Assembly: GCF_002099425.1 (NCBI RefSeq)
Contig: NW_018344271.1
Span: 1,782,501-1,846,500 of the forward strand
Direction of reading: 5' to 3'
DNA: 64,000 bases
Origin: Phascolarctos cinereus
Taxonomy: Eukaryota > Chordata > Mammalia > Diprotodontia > Phascolarctidae
Position 1 is the stretch's first letter. Each line of letters starts with the position of its first letter. Position numbers and translations under genes: made by a program. The notes beneath the pieces were generated by a model, which made no database searches, was not told where the DNA came from, and saw nothing but the letters and a program-made list of their open reading frames with translations. Below, in pieces: positions 42,107 through 54,125 of this stretch.

Positions 42107-43884
42107 TTTGATAAAATTCTCCTGTGTTCATCAAGACCAGGAAATTTTTTCTCCCCTTTGCAGCTAGGTATATTTCCTTTCCTGAGATTGTGTTTTTTAA
42201 GACCTCTATTTGGTCTTCTGACAGTTTGGGTATTTTATATTTTTGAAGGTATTTTTCTATTTCTCTTATGATTTCAGTTTCATTAGCATGTAACTGATTA
42301 TTCTGATTAGTCTATTTCTTCTGGTTTTGTTATGATTTTACATTGCTCATTTGCTATTTTATTGATTTATCTTCTATTCTATTCTTTTTAATCAGATTAG
42401 CTAAGGGTTTGTCAATTTCATTAATTTTTTCAAAGAACTCCCTTTTAGTTTTATCATTTCTATGATTTTTTGTTTCCAATTTACCTATTTCTTCTCCACA
42501 TTTTTAATATCTCCTATTTTGAGGCTATTTGTATTTATATTTTAGCTTTCTAATTCTTAAAAATGAATATTCAGTTCATCAATCCTCTCTTTTTTCTATT
42601 TCATTAATGTGTATTTGTAAGGATATGAATTTTTCCCCTGAGGACTGCTTTAGCTGCATCCCAGAAATTTTGGCATGCTGTTTCATCATTATAGTTTTCT
42701 TTCACATAATTATAATTGTTTCTATGATTTGTTCTTTGACTCACTCATTATTTAAGATTTCATTATTAAGTTTCCATTTGTCTCTGTGTCATTTGTTTGT
42801 GGTCCCCTGAACCAATGGCTATTTTTATTACATTATAGTCTGTAAAGGACATACTTATTATTCTGCCTTTTTACCTTTGTTTGCAATATCTCTCTGACAT
42901 AAAACATGGTCAATTTTAAAAAATGTTCTATATGGTCCTGAGAAATATGCATATTCTCTTGCTATCATTTAGAAGATGCTGTAAATTATTTAACTCTAGT
43001 TAGAAGATACCATACGTTTTTTAACTCTAGTTTCTCCAGTAATTCATTCAGTTCCATATTTTCCCTTTTGTTTCTCTTTCTGTTAGACTTTTCCAAAACT
43101 GAGAGAGGGCTATTGAAGTCTCCTGTCATTTTTGCATTACTGTTTATGTCTTCTTGCCGCTTAGTTAATGTTTCATTTATGAATTTGGATGCTAGGCATT
43201 TGGATTCAAGAAGTTTATTGCTGATACTAGTTTGTTGTCTGTGGTTCCTTTCAGCATAATATAGTTCTGGTTATCCCCTTTTATTTTTTTAAGGTTTGTT
43301 TTTGCTTTGCCAGACAGCATGATTGCAATTTTTTGGATTCACTTGATACATAGTAAGTTTTTTCTTCCTATCATCTCAGTTTTATTCTGTGCATGCCTTT
43401 GTTTTTAAATGTATTTTTTGTAAGCAACAGATTGTACGGTTTTGTTTTCTTAGTTAATCTGTTATATTTTTTCTTTGGATTGTTTAAACCATTTACATTT
43501 AAAGTTATGAGAGTTAGGTTTGTATTTTCCTCCATTTTTTCTAATGTTGATTTTCAAATTTTGATTGCTATAAACACGACTGTTTTTTCAGTTCCCTTAG
43601 CTTCATCTTTTTTATGTCGGCCCTGTTGCCACTTACTCTCCTTCCTTCACCACTAATTTCCTCCTCCCATTTTAAAATCCCTTTTCCTTTGGAGTTTTGT
43701 TTATTAGCTCCTTTTTCCCTCCTGCTTTTATCCGGTTATTTAATTCTTCCCCTATTTTTCCTCTCAGTTAATAGGTTCCTCCTCTTTCTCCTCCTCTTCA
43801 ACTAATTCTGCTCATTAGTTTTTAAAATTTCATTTTTATGCCTCTTTCCAGAGAATATTTCTCTCACTTTCTTTATTATCTGTC

Positions 43885-43979
<95 letters not shown>

Positions 43980-43981
43980 TT
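43885..43981. repeat. (CTTT)n microsatellite
   Basis: About 24 uninterrupted CTTT units within L1-related sequence. The length of such arrays is unstable between individuals and in assemblies. Confidence 0.97.
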
Positions 43982-46276
43982 CTAGACCCTTATTCTCTGA
44001 TTCATGACCGCTATAATTATCTAATCTCTATATCCATCATAAAATCAGAGCTCCCATGGTCTCCATTCTAAGATCTCATCTCTAGGCAGTTTCTGCCACT
44101 GCTTTGTAAGGCTTGCCTTACAAAGATCCCCCTTTTCTATTGTCCCTCACTCCCAAAACAATGCCAGTTCCTGCAGGTGACAGAGAGGGCACTGCCCCAT
44201 GGTAGAACTCTCTTTCCCCTCCTCTTGTTTCCAGATTATTCAATCCACCACTGACCTATATTCTCCTCCTGGTTACCTTCTTTCCTGATTTGCCTTAAGA
44301 TCTCCTCCCTGGGTCCATGCCCTGGCACTCTCCCAGGTACAATTTGCCTCCAGGAGTTCCAGCCCGCATCCCCTTCCAAGTAGAATTTTCAAGCACTAAA
44401 TTCCTCTGACCACCCCTAACCCAAGATCCTTATCTCTCTTCACAGAACATCTTTTTATCCACAGGAGAATTCATTAGTAGAACCCCTTCCTACTGCCAAA
44501 GCACCCTCCATGATTTTCTCCTCCTGACCCATTCTCTTAGAGACTTATCTCTTCCTGAGAGACCACAGGGATCACCCTCATTGCTAGCCCTTGATTCGAC
44601 CTAGAGACATCACACCCCCTTCATCCACCTGCCTGTGTCCCCCCTTCCACACACCCTTTTCTTTTGTAATTTAGTCCCACAAAAAACCTTGATTCAGCTG
44701 CAGGCACGATGGCCCAGTCCCAGATCCTTGCCATTGTCTCCATCTGATCTCCACTTTCGCCTGTCTCCATGTGTACATTTAGAAGGAAGTCTCTTCCTGG
44801 TCATTTGTCATTGCTGTTGCTGTCCTTGGCTGTTGCATTTATTCACTCCAGCATTTCTGTTGTTTGGGATATTTGAGAAGCAATAATGCCTTGTGGTCTT
44901 GCTTTTTTAAGGGATGTCTCCAACATCTCTTTATTATTGAACCTTTCTCATTTATTAGTAATGTCAGATTTGCAGAGTAGGTCTGCCTGGGCTGCATCCT
45001 GAGCTCCATTGCTCTCCAGAACACATTTTCTCCTACATTTTCTGGTGGGCACAAAATAATTTTGTGTTATTCAAATGTCCTTTCCTTTGCATTTGGAGAT
45101 CTCTCTCCTGATGTCTTTCAGAACTTCTTCTGAATTGAATTATTACATTTAACTAGTACATGTCTTGGAGTTCACAGCCTTGCTTTTTTTTTTCCTTCTG
45201 AAGGTGATCTGTGAGTTCTCTGCATTAGAATTTCATTTTCTGTGTTTAGAAGTTCTGGGCAGTTCTCTCCTATGGTTTTGTTCATCGCAGTGCGAAGCTC
45301 CTTTGTCTGGTTGTGTTCTGGGAGGTCTGTGATCCTCAGGGTGTCTTCAGGATCTGCGTGTTTGGCCACAGAGTGAGCCCATTTTCTTTGAACGTTCTTG
45401 TCTTTTGTTTCTCTTCTTCTAAATTGTCTTTCACTTCTGTGTTTTTATGTTCCCAATCCGTTGTTCTACCTTTGGTTTCTTTGGGGAATCTTGCCAGTGC
45501 AGATACCAGTGTTTCTGTTCTGCTCATGATTTCTGCTGTGCAGGCTAGAAATTCTATTCTTGTCATTCTCATTTCTCTTTAACCTGTTCAGGAACAGCAT
45601 GTTGTGGTTCCACATTCCCCTCATCTTTCACAGGGTCCTCTGCCTCAATGACAGTTGGATCATTTCCTTTCTTTTTTGTCTCAGTGTTTTTTCACAGATC
45701 TCTGAACTTGATCTTCTCCCTCCCTCTGCCCCAAATCACTGCCTTGTTGTGATGGAGGGGCTTGTGTAGCAAAATGAAACTATGAGAATAGCGAGGAGAG
45801 ATAAGAAGGTTTTCTTAAATGAGCAATGCAAAGAAATAGAAGAAAGCAATAGAATGGGAAAGAGAAGAAATCTCTTCAAGAAAATTAGAGATAATAAAGA
45901 AAAGCTTCATGCAAAAATGGGCATGAGAAAAAACAAGAATGGTAGGGACTTAACAGAAGCAGAAGAGATTAAGAAGAGGTGGCAAGGATATATAGAAGAA
46001 CCATACAAGAAAGATCTTAACATCCCCAGTAACCACAATGGTGCAGTTCCTGATCTAGAACCAGACATCCTGGAGAATGAAGTCAGGTGGCCTTAGAAAG
46101 CATTGCTAACAATAAAGCTGGTGAAGGTGATAGAATTCCAACTGAGCTATTCTAAACCTTAAAAGATGAAGCTGTTAAAGTTCTGCTCTCAATATGCCAG
46201 CAAATTTGGAAAACTCAGCAGTAGCCACTGGATTGGAAAAGATCCGTTGATGTCCTAATCCTAAAGAAGGGCAATG

Positions 46277-46422
46277 AGGGCAGCTAGGTGGCATAATGGA
46301 TAGAGCACTGGCCCTGGAGTCAGGAGGACCTGTGTTCAAATGTGGCCTCAGATACTTGACACTTACTAGCTGTGTGACCCTAGGCAAGTCACTTAACCTT
46401 GATTGCCTAGTCCAAAAAAAAA
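46277..46422 (+). repeat. tRNA-derived SINE inside RTE, with TSD
   Basis: It starts 'agggcagctaggtggcataatggatagagcactggccctgg' and ends with 'gattgcctagtcc' and an A-run. It is flanked by the 10-bp duplication 'aagggcaatg' at 46267-46276 and 46423-46432. It is well preserved and one of the last insertions here. Confidence 0.95.
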
Positions 46423-47084
46423 AAGGGCAATGCCAAGTAATATTCAAATTACTGAACAATTACACTTATTTCACATACCACCAAGGTGATGCATAAGATT
46501 CTGCAAGCTAGGCTTCAGCAATAGGTGAACTGAGAACTACCAGAAGAGCATGCTGGTTTTCAAAGAGGCAGAGGAACTAGAGACCAAATTGCCAACATTT
46601 GATGGGTTATGGAGAAAACAAGGGAGTTCCAGAAAAACATCAATTTTTGCTTCAGTGATTCCACTAAAGCCTTTGACTGTGTGCATCCCAACAAAATATG
46701 GCAAGTCCTCAAAGAGATGGGAAATCATCTTATTTGCCTCCTGAGGACCTTGTACACAATCGAGAAGCAACGATTAGAACTGAACATAGAACTACTGATT
46801 GGCTTAAGATTGGAAAAGGAGTATGACAAGACTGTATAATGTCACATTATTTATTTAACTTATATGCAGAGTACATCATGCAAAGTGCCAGTCTGGATGA
46901 ACCAGAAAGTTGAAATTAAGGTTTCTGGGAGAAATATCAACAATCTCAGATATGCAGATGGTACCACTCTGATGGCAGAAAGTGAAGAAGAATTAAGAAG
47001 CCTCTTGATGAGGGCAAAAGTTTAAAGAGGAGAGTGTAAAAGCTAGCTTGAATCTTAATATAAAAAATTTAAGATAAAAAAGGG

Positions 47085-47634
47085 GAAAGGACCTATTTGT
47101 ATAAAAATATTTATAGTAGTTCTTCTTGTAGTGGCTAAGAATTGGAAATCAAAGAGATACCCATCAACTGGGGAATAGTTGAACAAACTGTGGTATATGA
47201 TCGTAATGGAATAAATGACAAGCAGAATGATTTCCAAAAAACTTAGAAAGACTTACATGAACTGATGCAAAGTGAAGTGAACAGAACCAAGAGAACATTG
47301 TTCATAGTAACAGTGATATTGTTTGATGAAGAACTGTGAATGACTTAGCTATTCTCAGCAATACAATGGTCCAAGACAATTCCCAAAGGACATACTACCC
47401 ACCCTTCAGAGAAAGAACTGATATTGATTGAACACAGACTGAAGCATGCTATTTTCCACTTTCTTTCATTTTTTTTTCTTTTGAGGATTCTTATACAAAA
47501 TTACTAATATGGAAATGTTTTGCATAATTGCACATGTATAACCTATATCTGATTGCTTATCATCTTAGGGAGGGGAGAGGGGAGGGAGGAAAGGATAGAA
47601 CTTGGAACTCAAAACTTTAAATAAAAAAAAAAAC
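47085..47634 (+). repeat. L1 3' end inside RTE, sense orientation
   Basis: Starts 'acctatttgtataaaaatatttatagtagttcttcttg' and goes through 'tggggaatagttgaacaaactgtggtatatgatcgtaatggaata', the L1 ORF2 end. It reaches 'gcttatcatcttagggaggggag' and 'ggaactcaaaactttaaat' with an A-run at about 47622-47633. The RTE reading resumes directly after ('gattttggcagttggtcc', from 47638). Confidence 0.92.
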
Positions 47635-48295
47635 CCGAGATTTTGGCAGTTGGTCCTATTACTTCCTGGCAAACAGAGGGAGGAGAAATGGAAGAGAGTC
47701 ATATTTTATATTTTTGGGCTCAAAGATCACTTCAGATGGTGATTGCAGCTATGAAATTATAAGATGCTTGCTCCTTGGAAGGAAAACTATGGGAAATCTG
47801 GACAGCATACTAAAAAGCAAAGGCATCACCTTGCTTACAAAGGTCCACATAATCAAACCTATGTTTTTTTTTTCAGTAGCAATATATGGCTGTGAGAGTT
47901 GGATTGTAAGGAAAGTTGAGTGCTGCAGAATCGATATTTTTAAATTGTGGTGCTGAAGAAAGCTTATGAGAGTCCCTTGGACAGCAAAGAGGTCAAATAA
48001 GTCAATACTTAAAGAAATTAATTCAGGCTGTTCACTGGAAGGTCAAATACTGAAGCAGAAGCTTAAATACTTTGGCCACATAATTAGAAGATGGGACTCA
48101 TTGGAAAAGCTGGGAAAGATTGAAGACAAAATGAGAAGGGGATGGCAGAGAATAAGACAGATAATATCATAGAAACAATGAACATAAACTTGGACAGACT
48201 ATGGGAAGATTATGGAGAATAGAAAGGCCTGGTGTGCTATAGTCCACGGGGTCAAGAAGAGACAGATATGATTGAATGACTGAACACCAGCAATG

Positions 48296-49075
48296 AACTT
48301 GTTCACTAGAGCTGGAGGCCACATTTCCTTCTGCTTGTTAATGTTTTCTCTGTTGATTTATCTGCTGACTGATATTCAAAGTCTTTGAGATTTCTTCTTC
48401 CTGAGATCTTTGGTAATTTCATTACCCTCCCCGCCCCCATCTTATTTTCCCATTTTTCTCACTTCCTGACTTTCTCCCCTCTGATGGTGGTTTCCTTTGG
48501 GCTGGATCTCAGAGTGTTTCAGCCTCCTCCCATGCTGGACAATTCACAGATCTTTGTCCCAGTTGACTTTTGGGTGGTCAGAACTGGCCCCAACTGGATG
48601 CTGGGTTCTTTTCCTCAGGCTTGGCGGGTTGTTGCATAGACTCTTCCCCTTCCCCCTCCCAAATATTGGTGCCTGCCTTGCTTGCTCTGTTCCTCAGTTT
48701 TCTGGCCCAGCACTGGCAGGTCAGAGCCTGCTGAACTGGTGGTATTCCCTTGATTTCTACAGTTTAGGTCTCCGAATCTCTGGTGGGGGGGGGTGGGGAG
48801 CTTAAGCTGTATTTCAAGCCCAGACACATGACATGCTTTTTTCCTCCATTCCTTTATTCTCCTGTGAGATCTTTTGCAACGCAGAATTATGTCTAGTCTG
48901 AAGCCTGACTGTCCACAGCCCTGAAAAGAGGGAAGGGGGTCAGGGCGTGTTGTTGGTTTTTATTGTTGGCTCCTGGCTGGGGTAGTGCAATCTTGCTGCA
49001 AGTAGGGTGGTGAGTGGTGGTTCAAGGGGTGCTGAGTGAGCTCAGGGTAAGTGTAAGTTCATGGACTTTTTTTTT
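48296..49075 (-). repeat. Possible L1 5' region displaced by the RTE
   Basis: Past the RTE end the sequence is again of L1-like composition and may be the 5' UTR of the L1 at 40040-45735. If so, the RTE inserted at its 5' side. The support is position and character, not a motif; no ORF1 peptide was recognised here. It ends near a T-run at about 49067-49079. Confidence 0.35.
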
Positions 49076-49289
49076 TTTTACCACCTTTTATATTCTGGGT
49101 ATCCTAAACCCTAGAGACAACTGAAGTTGCTTTATTGTTGGTGCATAATTTCTGTTATGGACAGGTTTGAGAGGTCATGGGGATCAGAGAAAATGTCTAG
49201 CACACTATCTCATTGGTTGTATGACCCAGGCTCCTGTCAAAGGTCATTTATTTCTAGCTTTTCCAATGTTTGTTTAGCTTTACATTTTC

Positions 49290-49545
49290 TTTTCATTTAA
49301 CTTTCTGTTCAATTTGTCTAGCTCTGAGAGAGGAACATTAAAGTCTCCAACAGTTATTGCATTATTATTTTTTTTTGCAATTCATTTTTTCCTTTTATTA
49401 GATGCAATTCCATCTGTTTCACTTCCATTTAGAATTGATACTAGTTAATTTCTGTGGGTTAAACACAACATTCTCAGTTTCTCTTGATATTTCAAATTTT
49501 TGTTTCTGCTTTCTCTGATAGCACAATGGCAAATCCTACTGGATG
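49290..49545 (-). repeat. L1 ORF2 endonuclease-region fragment
   Basis: 'ctgttcaatttgtctagctctgagagaggaacattaaagtctccaacagttattgcattatt' parallels 43078-43140 of the long L1 ('ctgttagacttttccaaaactgagagagggctattgaagtctcctgtcatttttgcatta'). It is a second, separate minus-strand copy of the same region. Confidence 0.8.
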
Positions 49546-49549
49546 GGGA

Positions 49550-49757
49550 GGGAGGGAACAAGTATTTATTAAGTGCCTATTATGTGCCAGGTGGTGTGCT
49601 AAGCACTTTAAGACAAACAATTTTACTTGATCCTCACAGAAGAGGAAACTGTGGCAGTGAAAGTGAAGTGACCCAGCTAGTAAGTGTCTGGGGACAAATC
49701 TGAACTCGTCTTCCTTACTACAGATCCAGCACTATATCCACTGCACCATCTAGCTGG
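49550..49757 (-). repeat. MIR/tRNA-derived SINE
   Basis: 'gggaacaagtatttattaagtgcctattatgtgccaggtggtgtgctaagcac', 'cttgatcctcacagaagaggaaactgtgg', 'aagtgacccagctagtaagtg' and the end 'atccactgcaccatctagctg' fit the SINE in reverse, with the tRNA head at the right. Confidence 0.88.
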
Positions 49758-49829
49758 GGTTGAGATTTCCAGGAGAGGATGGTGGTATCTTAGAGAGAAG
49801 TATGAGCAAGACAAAGCTTCTCCAGTGGA

Positions 49830-50300
49830 GTGGAAGCTTCTGGAGGGTAGGGACTGTCTTTTTTTTTTCCGCTTTGTATATCCCCATCTCTTCCACTAGT
49901 ACCTGGCTTATGCTAGGTGCCTAATGAATGCTGGTTCAATAGAATGAGTAGGGAGTCTGAGATGCTGCTGGTACCTCCAGGGACAGGGAGCTCTGCAAAG
50001 TGGGGTTGGAGTGCAGGTGAGAGACCAGGGGCATAGAAAAGACAAGTGAGCCCATGGTGGCTGAAGAGGAGGTCACCAGGAAAGGGGAAGGAGCTCCCAT
50101 ACTGAGGAAGCCAGAGCAGGAAGGCAAGAAGGCAGAGGAGACTGAGAAGGAGTAGTCAGAGAGGAAGGAGGAAAACCAGGAAGGAGCAGTGGCCAGGAGG
50201 GCCTGGGAGGCTATAGCCTCTGGGAGGAAGTTGGGGAGGGGATGAAGGAGGTTGATGATAGTGCTAAAATCAGCAGAGAGGGCAGCAGAATGAAGCCTGA
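49830..50300 (-). repeat. CR1/L2-clade LINE fragments, mixed orientation
   Basis: At 49835-49935 a plus-oriented 3' end is seen ('agcttctggagggtagggactgtc', 'ctttgtatatccccatc', 'tagtacctggcttatgctaggtgcctaatgaatgctgg'). At 50120-50180 the antisense block 'gaggagactgagaaggagtagtcagagaggaaggaggaaaaccaggaaggagc' is that of the LINE at 36980. Two pieces of the same clade lie side by side. Confidence 0.55.
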
Positions 50301-51599
50301 GAAAGGGCTGTGGTGTTACCAGCTCCGAGCTCACCAGTAGTAACCTTGGGGAGAACAGTAACCTTTGAGCTGCCTAAGAAGCCAGATTGCACAGGGTAAG
50401 TCTTGACACTGCTGTCCAAAGGACCAGCCTTGGGGCTGCTGGGATACAGTGAGGCCCATCAGACCAGCTAGATGGCCTGACTTCCTCTAAAACTGTTGAG
50501 CAGCACAGGAGTAGAAATAGTTAAGGTTGATGGTGGGGAGGCAACCCAGGGCTGGAGTTGGCTAAAGTTTGACTGGTGGGAGGGAAGACAAGGGTTCAAG
50601 GAGAAAAGAAGCTGATTTGGCCAGCCCTGCAGTCCAGCCTGTGAAGGAGGAAAGTGAGGGCTTGGGGACAGGAAGATGGATGAGGCTGAGGGATGAGTGG
50701 ACCAGAGGGGAAAACTGAAGCTGCCCAGAGAGAAGAAGGGGCAGGGACTGGGCCATGGTCAAGGTCTGGCTGTGGGCAGTGGCAGCGTTTCTGGGGTCAG
50801 TGCCAGGGGCCAGTGCTTGGAGATCCTGTCCCTGTCTGAGAACGTGCTGTTGGCTAGACTTTGTCTCTCCCCCATCCCCACCCCTACCCCAGGCTCCAGG
50901 AGAATCAACTCTAGTCAAAGCCCTGAACTAATGGTCAGATTCTGATTGGGAAATGAGGGGGAAGCGGGAGACTGAACCAGCCTTTGGGGAGGCTAGTGCC
51001 CCTCTGCCCTCCCTCCCTGCTCCTGAGGGCAATGCACAGGGACATTCACAGCCTTGCGTAGGTGTTAATGGGTCACTTGGAGTTAATGCCTTACCCTGCC
51101 TCTAACTCATTTGCCAAAATATTTTCCATGGGCTCTCACTGGGCCACATGGTCTTCAGGCCCCTGGCAGCTTCTAGCGATCCTTCAAGGTAGGAAGGACC
51201 TCAGAAACACCTCCTTTAGTTCCTGTGATTCTGAGAGTCACCCCAAGCATTCATTAAGCCCCTGCTAGGTGCCAGTCACTTTCCAGGGGGCCCTGGGAGA
51301 CCCTCAGTGATCATGCCCAGTGTGAAGGGGGTGTAGCCAGCTCTTTAATGACCAAACACAGCCCCCAGAGGAGGGCTGACCAGGGCTGAGCACAGTCAGC
51401 CTGATTTCCTGGAAGCCAACACTCCACCCAGATCCCCAGATCATCTTCAGAACACCTGGTGCCTCTCCTTGTCTCTCCTGTCTGATCCTTATGGAGCTGA
51501 TTTGTTCAGACCCAACCACGGAAGCTGACATCAATCTCTGAATCTCAGCCCAAGGCTCCAGCGTGTCAAGAGCCTTTTCCACCCTGACTTCATCTAGTC
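50301..51599. other. Unassigned DNA
   Basis: No gene was recognised. A short LINE/SINE-like piece lies at 51243-51290 ('aagcattcattaagcccctgctaggtgccagtcac'). The region around 50560-50700 may be old CR1/L2-clade sequence on the minus strand but is too diverged to assign. Confidence 0.3.
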
Positions 51600-51700
51600 C
51601 ATCGGTCCCTGAGCATTTACTAAGCACTTTCTGTGTGCCTGGCACTGTGCTAAGCTCTGAAGGCACAAACACTGGCCTTGTCCTCAAGAAGCTCCTTGGA
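51600..51700 (-). repeat. LINE/SINE 3' module (L2/MIR-like)
   Basis: 'gagcatttactaagcactttctgtgtgcctggcactgtgctaagctctgaaggcacaaacactggccttgtcctcaagaagctcc' is the recurrent 3' module in antisense. Confidence 0.75.
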
Positions 51701-51739
51701 TGGATCTCCCAGTGGAAGGCACTGCTAGCCTTAGGGGGG

Positions 51740-52010
51740 ATGAGGGAGGATTCCTGCAAACTGAGTCTGGGAGAAAGTGACCTCTAGGCTTTTGTCCACA
51801 TCTGTCATCAGTGAGTTAAACAGCCCAGACCCCAGAACACCCCCTGGAGACCTTCTGCTTTGTGTGCAGGAAGCCATTAACAGAGAATCCTGGAGTCTGG
51901 CTGTCCAGCTGGTGCTGAAACCAGTAGGAGACACTCTGTCAAAAGCCTTTCCAAAGCCTAAGCAAAGTATCCATGCGGCCTCCTCCCCATCTGGAGTCCC
52001 CCTCCCCAGC
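51740..52010 (-). repeat. CR1 LINE fragment, reverse-transcriptase region
   Basis: The minus strand encodes 'LGFGKAFDRVSPTGFSTSWTARLQDSLLMASCTQSRRSPGGVLGSGLFNSLMTDVDKSLEV', matching CR1 'LDFSKAFDTVSH...[21 protein letters not shown]'. It is clearly a CR1 reverse transcriptase but missing the active-site part and decayed. Confidence 0.85.
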
Positions 52011-52239
52011 TGAGCAATCCTTACGGTCCAAAAGGGACTTGAGTCGCTTGAGCCAGCCTTGAGGAAGGTGAGAGTCTTTCCTCTGGGGAGGAGACAGTTG
52101 GTGAGGGATAGGTATAAATGGGGGTGGGCACTAAGGATGGTGAAGCTGAAAGGACCTCTGGAGGGCGGGGCTGGAGCTGAGTCTGAATGAGGGATTCTGG
52201 GAGGCAGAGGTGAGGAGGAAGCAGAGCACTGTTGCCATG

Positions 52240-53340
52240 GGATGGAGCATAGCCTGGGCAGTGGTTGGAAGGTGGGAGACAAGGCTTTGTATGGGAACCA
52301 TCAAGGAGGCCTATTTTCCTGGAATGTGGAGACGTGTGTGAAAGAAGTAATGTGTGTCCAGCCTGGGGAGGTAAGAGAGAGGGCTTGTAGATGGCTTTAC
52401 TGCCAAACAGAGGAGATTGGGTGTTCCTGGGGCAGAGGCCAGATCTACGTTTTAGCAGCACTATCCATGGGGAGGGTAAGGAGAGACTGGAATTGGGGAA
52501 ACCCGCTCCAGGATGGAGGTGATCAGGGCCTGATGCAGGGCGGGACCGGGGCAGGAGAGGAGGCGATGGACCTGAGTGGTGTGACCAGCACTGGATTAGA
52601 TATGGAGATGGGGAGTGACCAGGGAATGGTGCTGGTAACACACTGCTGTATTGTGATCCCCGTTTCTACAGTTGAGAAAACTGAGGCAGGAAAACTTCCT
52701 GAGTAACTAACTTGCACAGGGTTGCACAGCTAGGAAGTGTGAAGCAGGTCAGGTCTTCCTGGCTCTGGGCCCAACACTCTATCCACTGTGGCGCCCCCTA
52801 GCGGCTCACTCAGAGTGAAGGCTGTGAGTCTATGTGACTGGGAATATAGCATTCTCCTTGGTAACAGGGAGCTCAGGAGAGAAACAGGGATGGGGGGGAC
52901 AATCATGAGTTTCATTTTAGACCTGTTGAGTTTTGGGGGCCAAGGATACCCAGTTTGAGGTGTCTAATGGGCAGCTGGTGATATGGAATTGGAGCTCTGG
53001 GCAAAGACTGGAGCTTCATATTTGGACCTTGGTGTCCTCAGCAAAGAGCTGAAAACCGAATCCATGAGAGTGGATGAAATTGCCAAGGAAGAGAAAGGAG
53101 AGAGAAAACAGAAGGGGACCCAGGACAAAGCCCTGGGCAATGCCCAGGTTTAACAGGAGTTACTTGGGTGAAGAGCCAGAAAAGGGGATTTCCAAGGGGG
53201 CAGTCCAACGGGCAGGGAGAGAACCAGGACAGAGCAGTCACAGCAATCCAGAGAGGAGAGAGTGTCTTAGAGGAGAAGATGAGGGACAGCAGCAGAAAGG
53301 CCAGGAGGAGAGGGGCTGACAAGCCCACTGGATGGAGCAT
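52240..53340 (-). repeat. CR1/L2-clade LINE interrupted by a SINE
   Basis: The first part (52240-52640) has 'actgccaaacagaggagattgggtgttcctgg' and the antisense block for the C-terminus. The second (52805-53340) has 'gagtttcattttagacctgttgagttttggggg' and 'gggacccaggacaaagccctgggcaatgcccagg'. The SINE at 52655-52803 sits between the halves. Confidence 0.65.
52655..52803 (-). repeat. tRNA-derived SINE inside LINE
   Basis: 'cagttgagaaaactgaggcagg', 'cttgcacagggttgcacagctaggaagtgt', 'caggtcttcctggctctgggcccaacactctatccactgtggcgccccctagcgg'. The tRNA head is at the right end, so it is on the minus strand. Confidence 0.88.
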
Positions 53341-53879
53341 TTAGGGCATTGCCCATGTTCTTGGTGCAGTTTTAGGCAAACCTTAGTGTTTCCCAGATTG
53401 CCAGCAGAGGAAAAGTAAGGAGGAAGTTGTGTGTATGTGGGGTGGAGAGAAAAGCATGGCTAGCTCTTTTTCTGGGCCCTTCTGGGTGTCCTCCAGTCCT
53501 GGGTTTGAGATGGCTGAAATCACGTTCCAGAGAGTCTATGCGCAGGGGGTGATAGAATCTCAGAACATCAGAGGTACAAGGAGCCTGAGAAAATGGGGCC
53601 ACCCAGCCCCCAAATCCACAAGCGCCCATGTGTCTGCAGCGAGTGGCCCTAGTGAGGAGGAGCACATCCCCAGCCCAGGCAGATGACTCCATTTTGGGAG
53701 GCCCAACTAGATTCCTCCCTTTGGAGCTCCTGGTCCTGCCTGCTGGGGCCAAGCAAGCCCAAGGCTGGTTCCTCCTCCTTAGGAAAGCTCCTTCAGATTC
53801 TTCTCTAACTCTCCTGTCTACTCTCCCTCACACCTGAGGTGTCTCTTCTGGCTGATACGTTCAGTTCTTCTAACTGATG
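53341..53879. other. Unassigned DNA
   Basis: No gene was recognised. A short MIR3-like word ('atagaatctcagaacatcagaggta') lies at 53551-53575. Confidence 0.3.
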
Positions 53880-54125
53880 ATGGGGGCTCTGTGAGGGGGA
53901 TGGGGGCTCAGTGAGGGGGATAGGGGCTCCGTGAGGGGGATAGCTCCATGAGGGGGATGGAGTCTCAGTGAGGGAGATGAGGGCTCTGTGAGAGGGATAG
54001 GGGCTCTGTGAGGGGATTGGGGCTCCGTGAAGGGGATGGGGGCTCAGTGAGGGATGGGGGCTCAGTGAGGGGTAGGGGCTCAGTGAGGGGGATGAGGCCT
54101 CAGAGAAAGTCAGGGGGGCTCAGTC
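53880..54125. repeat. Minisatellite, about 19-bp unit
   Basis: About 12 imperfect copies of a unit of the form 'ggggctcagtgagggggat' run head to tail, with 'ctc(a/c/t)gtgagg' the most constant part. Some units are shorter by a few bases. The plus strand is G-rich with regularly spaced G-runs. A copy-number variable minisatellite is the natural reading. Confidence 0.93.

Larger units (their letters stand above)
40040..45735 (-). repeat. L1 LINE, long decayed copy with ORF1 and ORF2
   Basis: The minus strand encodes ORF1 pieces at 45172-45572 ('TLRITDLPEHNQTKELRTAMNKTIGENCPELLNTENEILMQRTHRSPSEGKKK', the RRM-like domain of L1 ORF1p). It also encodes ORF2 pieces, for example 'KTLQSIDIETFFNIIKSTYLNTKASIISHGNTLESFPVNIGVKQECPL' (41309-41596), matching the L1 reverse transcriptase. 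The endonuclease part is around 43000-43600. Many stops are present. The 3' end is missing: the element fades at about 40040 without a poly(A). It has insertions at 41233, 41974 and a (CTTT)n run, and an RTE sits at its 5' side. The 44000-44900 part was not matched to an L1 protein. Confidence 0.85.
45736..48295 (+). repeat. RTE (BovB-like) LINE, nested and decayed
   Basis: The plus strand begins with 'ccttgttgtgatggaggggcttgtg', a block I recall from RTE elements. It then encodes 'KKVFLNEQCKEIEESNRMGKRRNLFKKIRD' (45800-45890), 'DSTKAFDCVHPNKIWQVLKEMG' (the reverse-transcriptase region, 46659-46720) and the C-terminus 'KGITLLTKVHIIKPM', 'VAIYGCESWIVRKVECCRIDIFKLWCW', 'LKYFGHIIRRWDSLEKLGKIEDKMRRGWQRIRQIIS' (47714-48172). 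The 3' end reads 'ggtcaagaagagacagatatgattgaatgactgaacacc' (48250-48288). Stops are present, sequence near the start seems missing, and two other elements interrupt it. Confidence 0.92.

Noticed and set aside
43838-44071. Plus frame with repeated FLSFFLSF peptide
   Set aside because: Translation of the (CTTT)n microsatellite.
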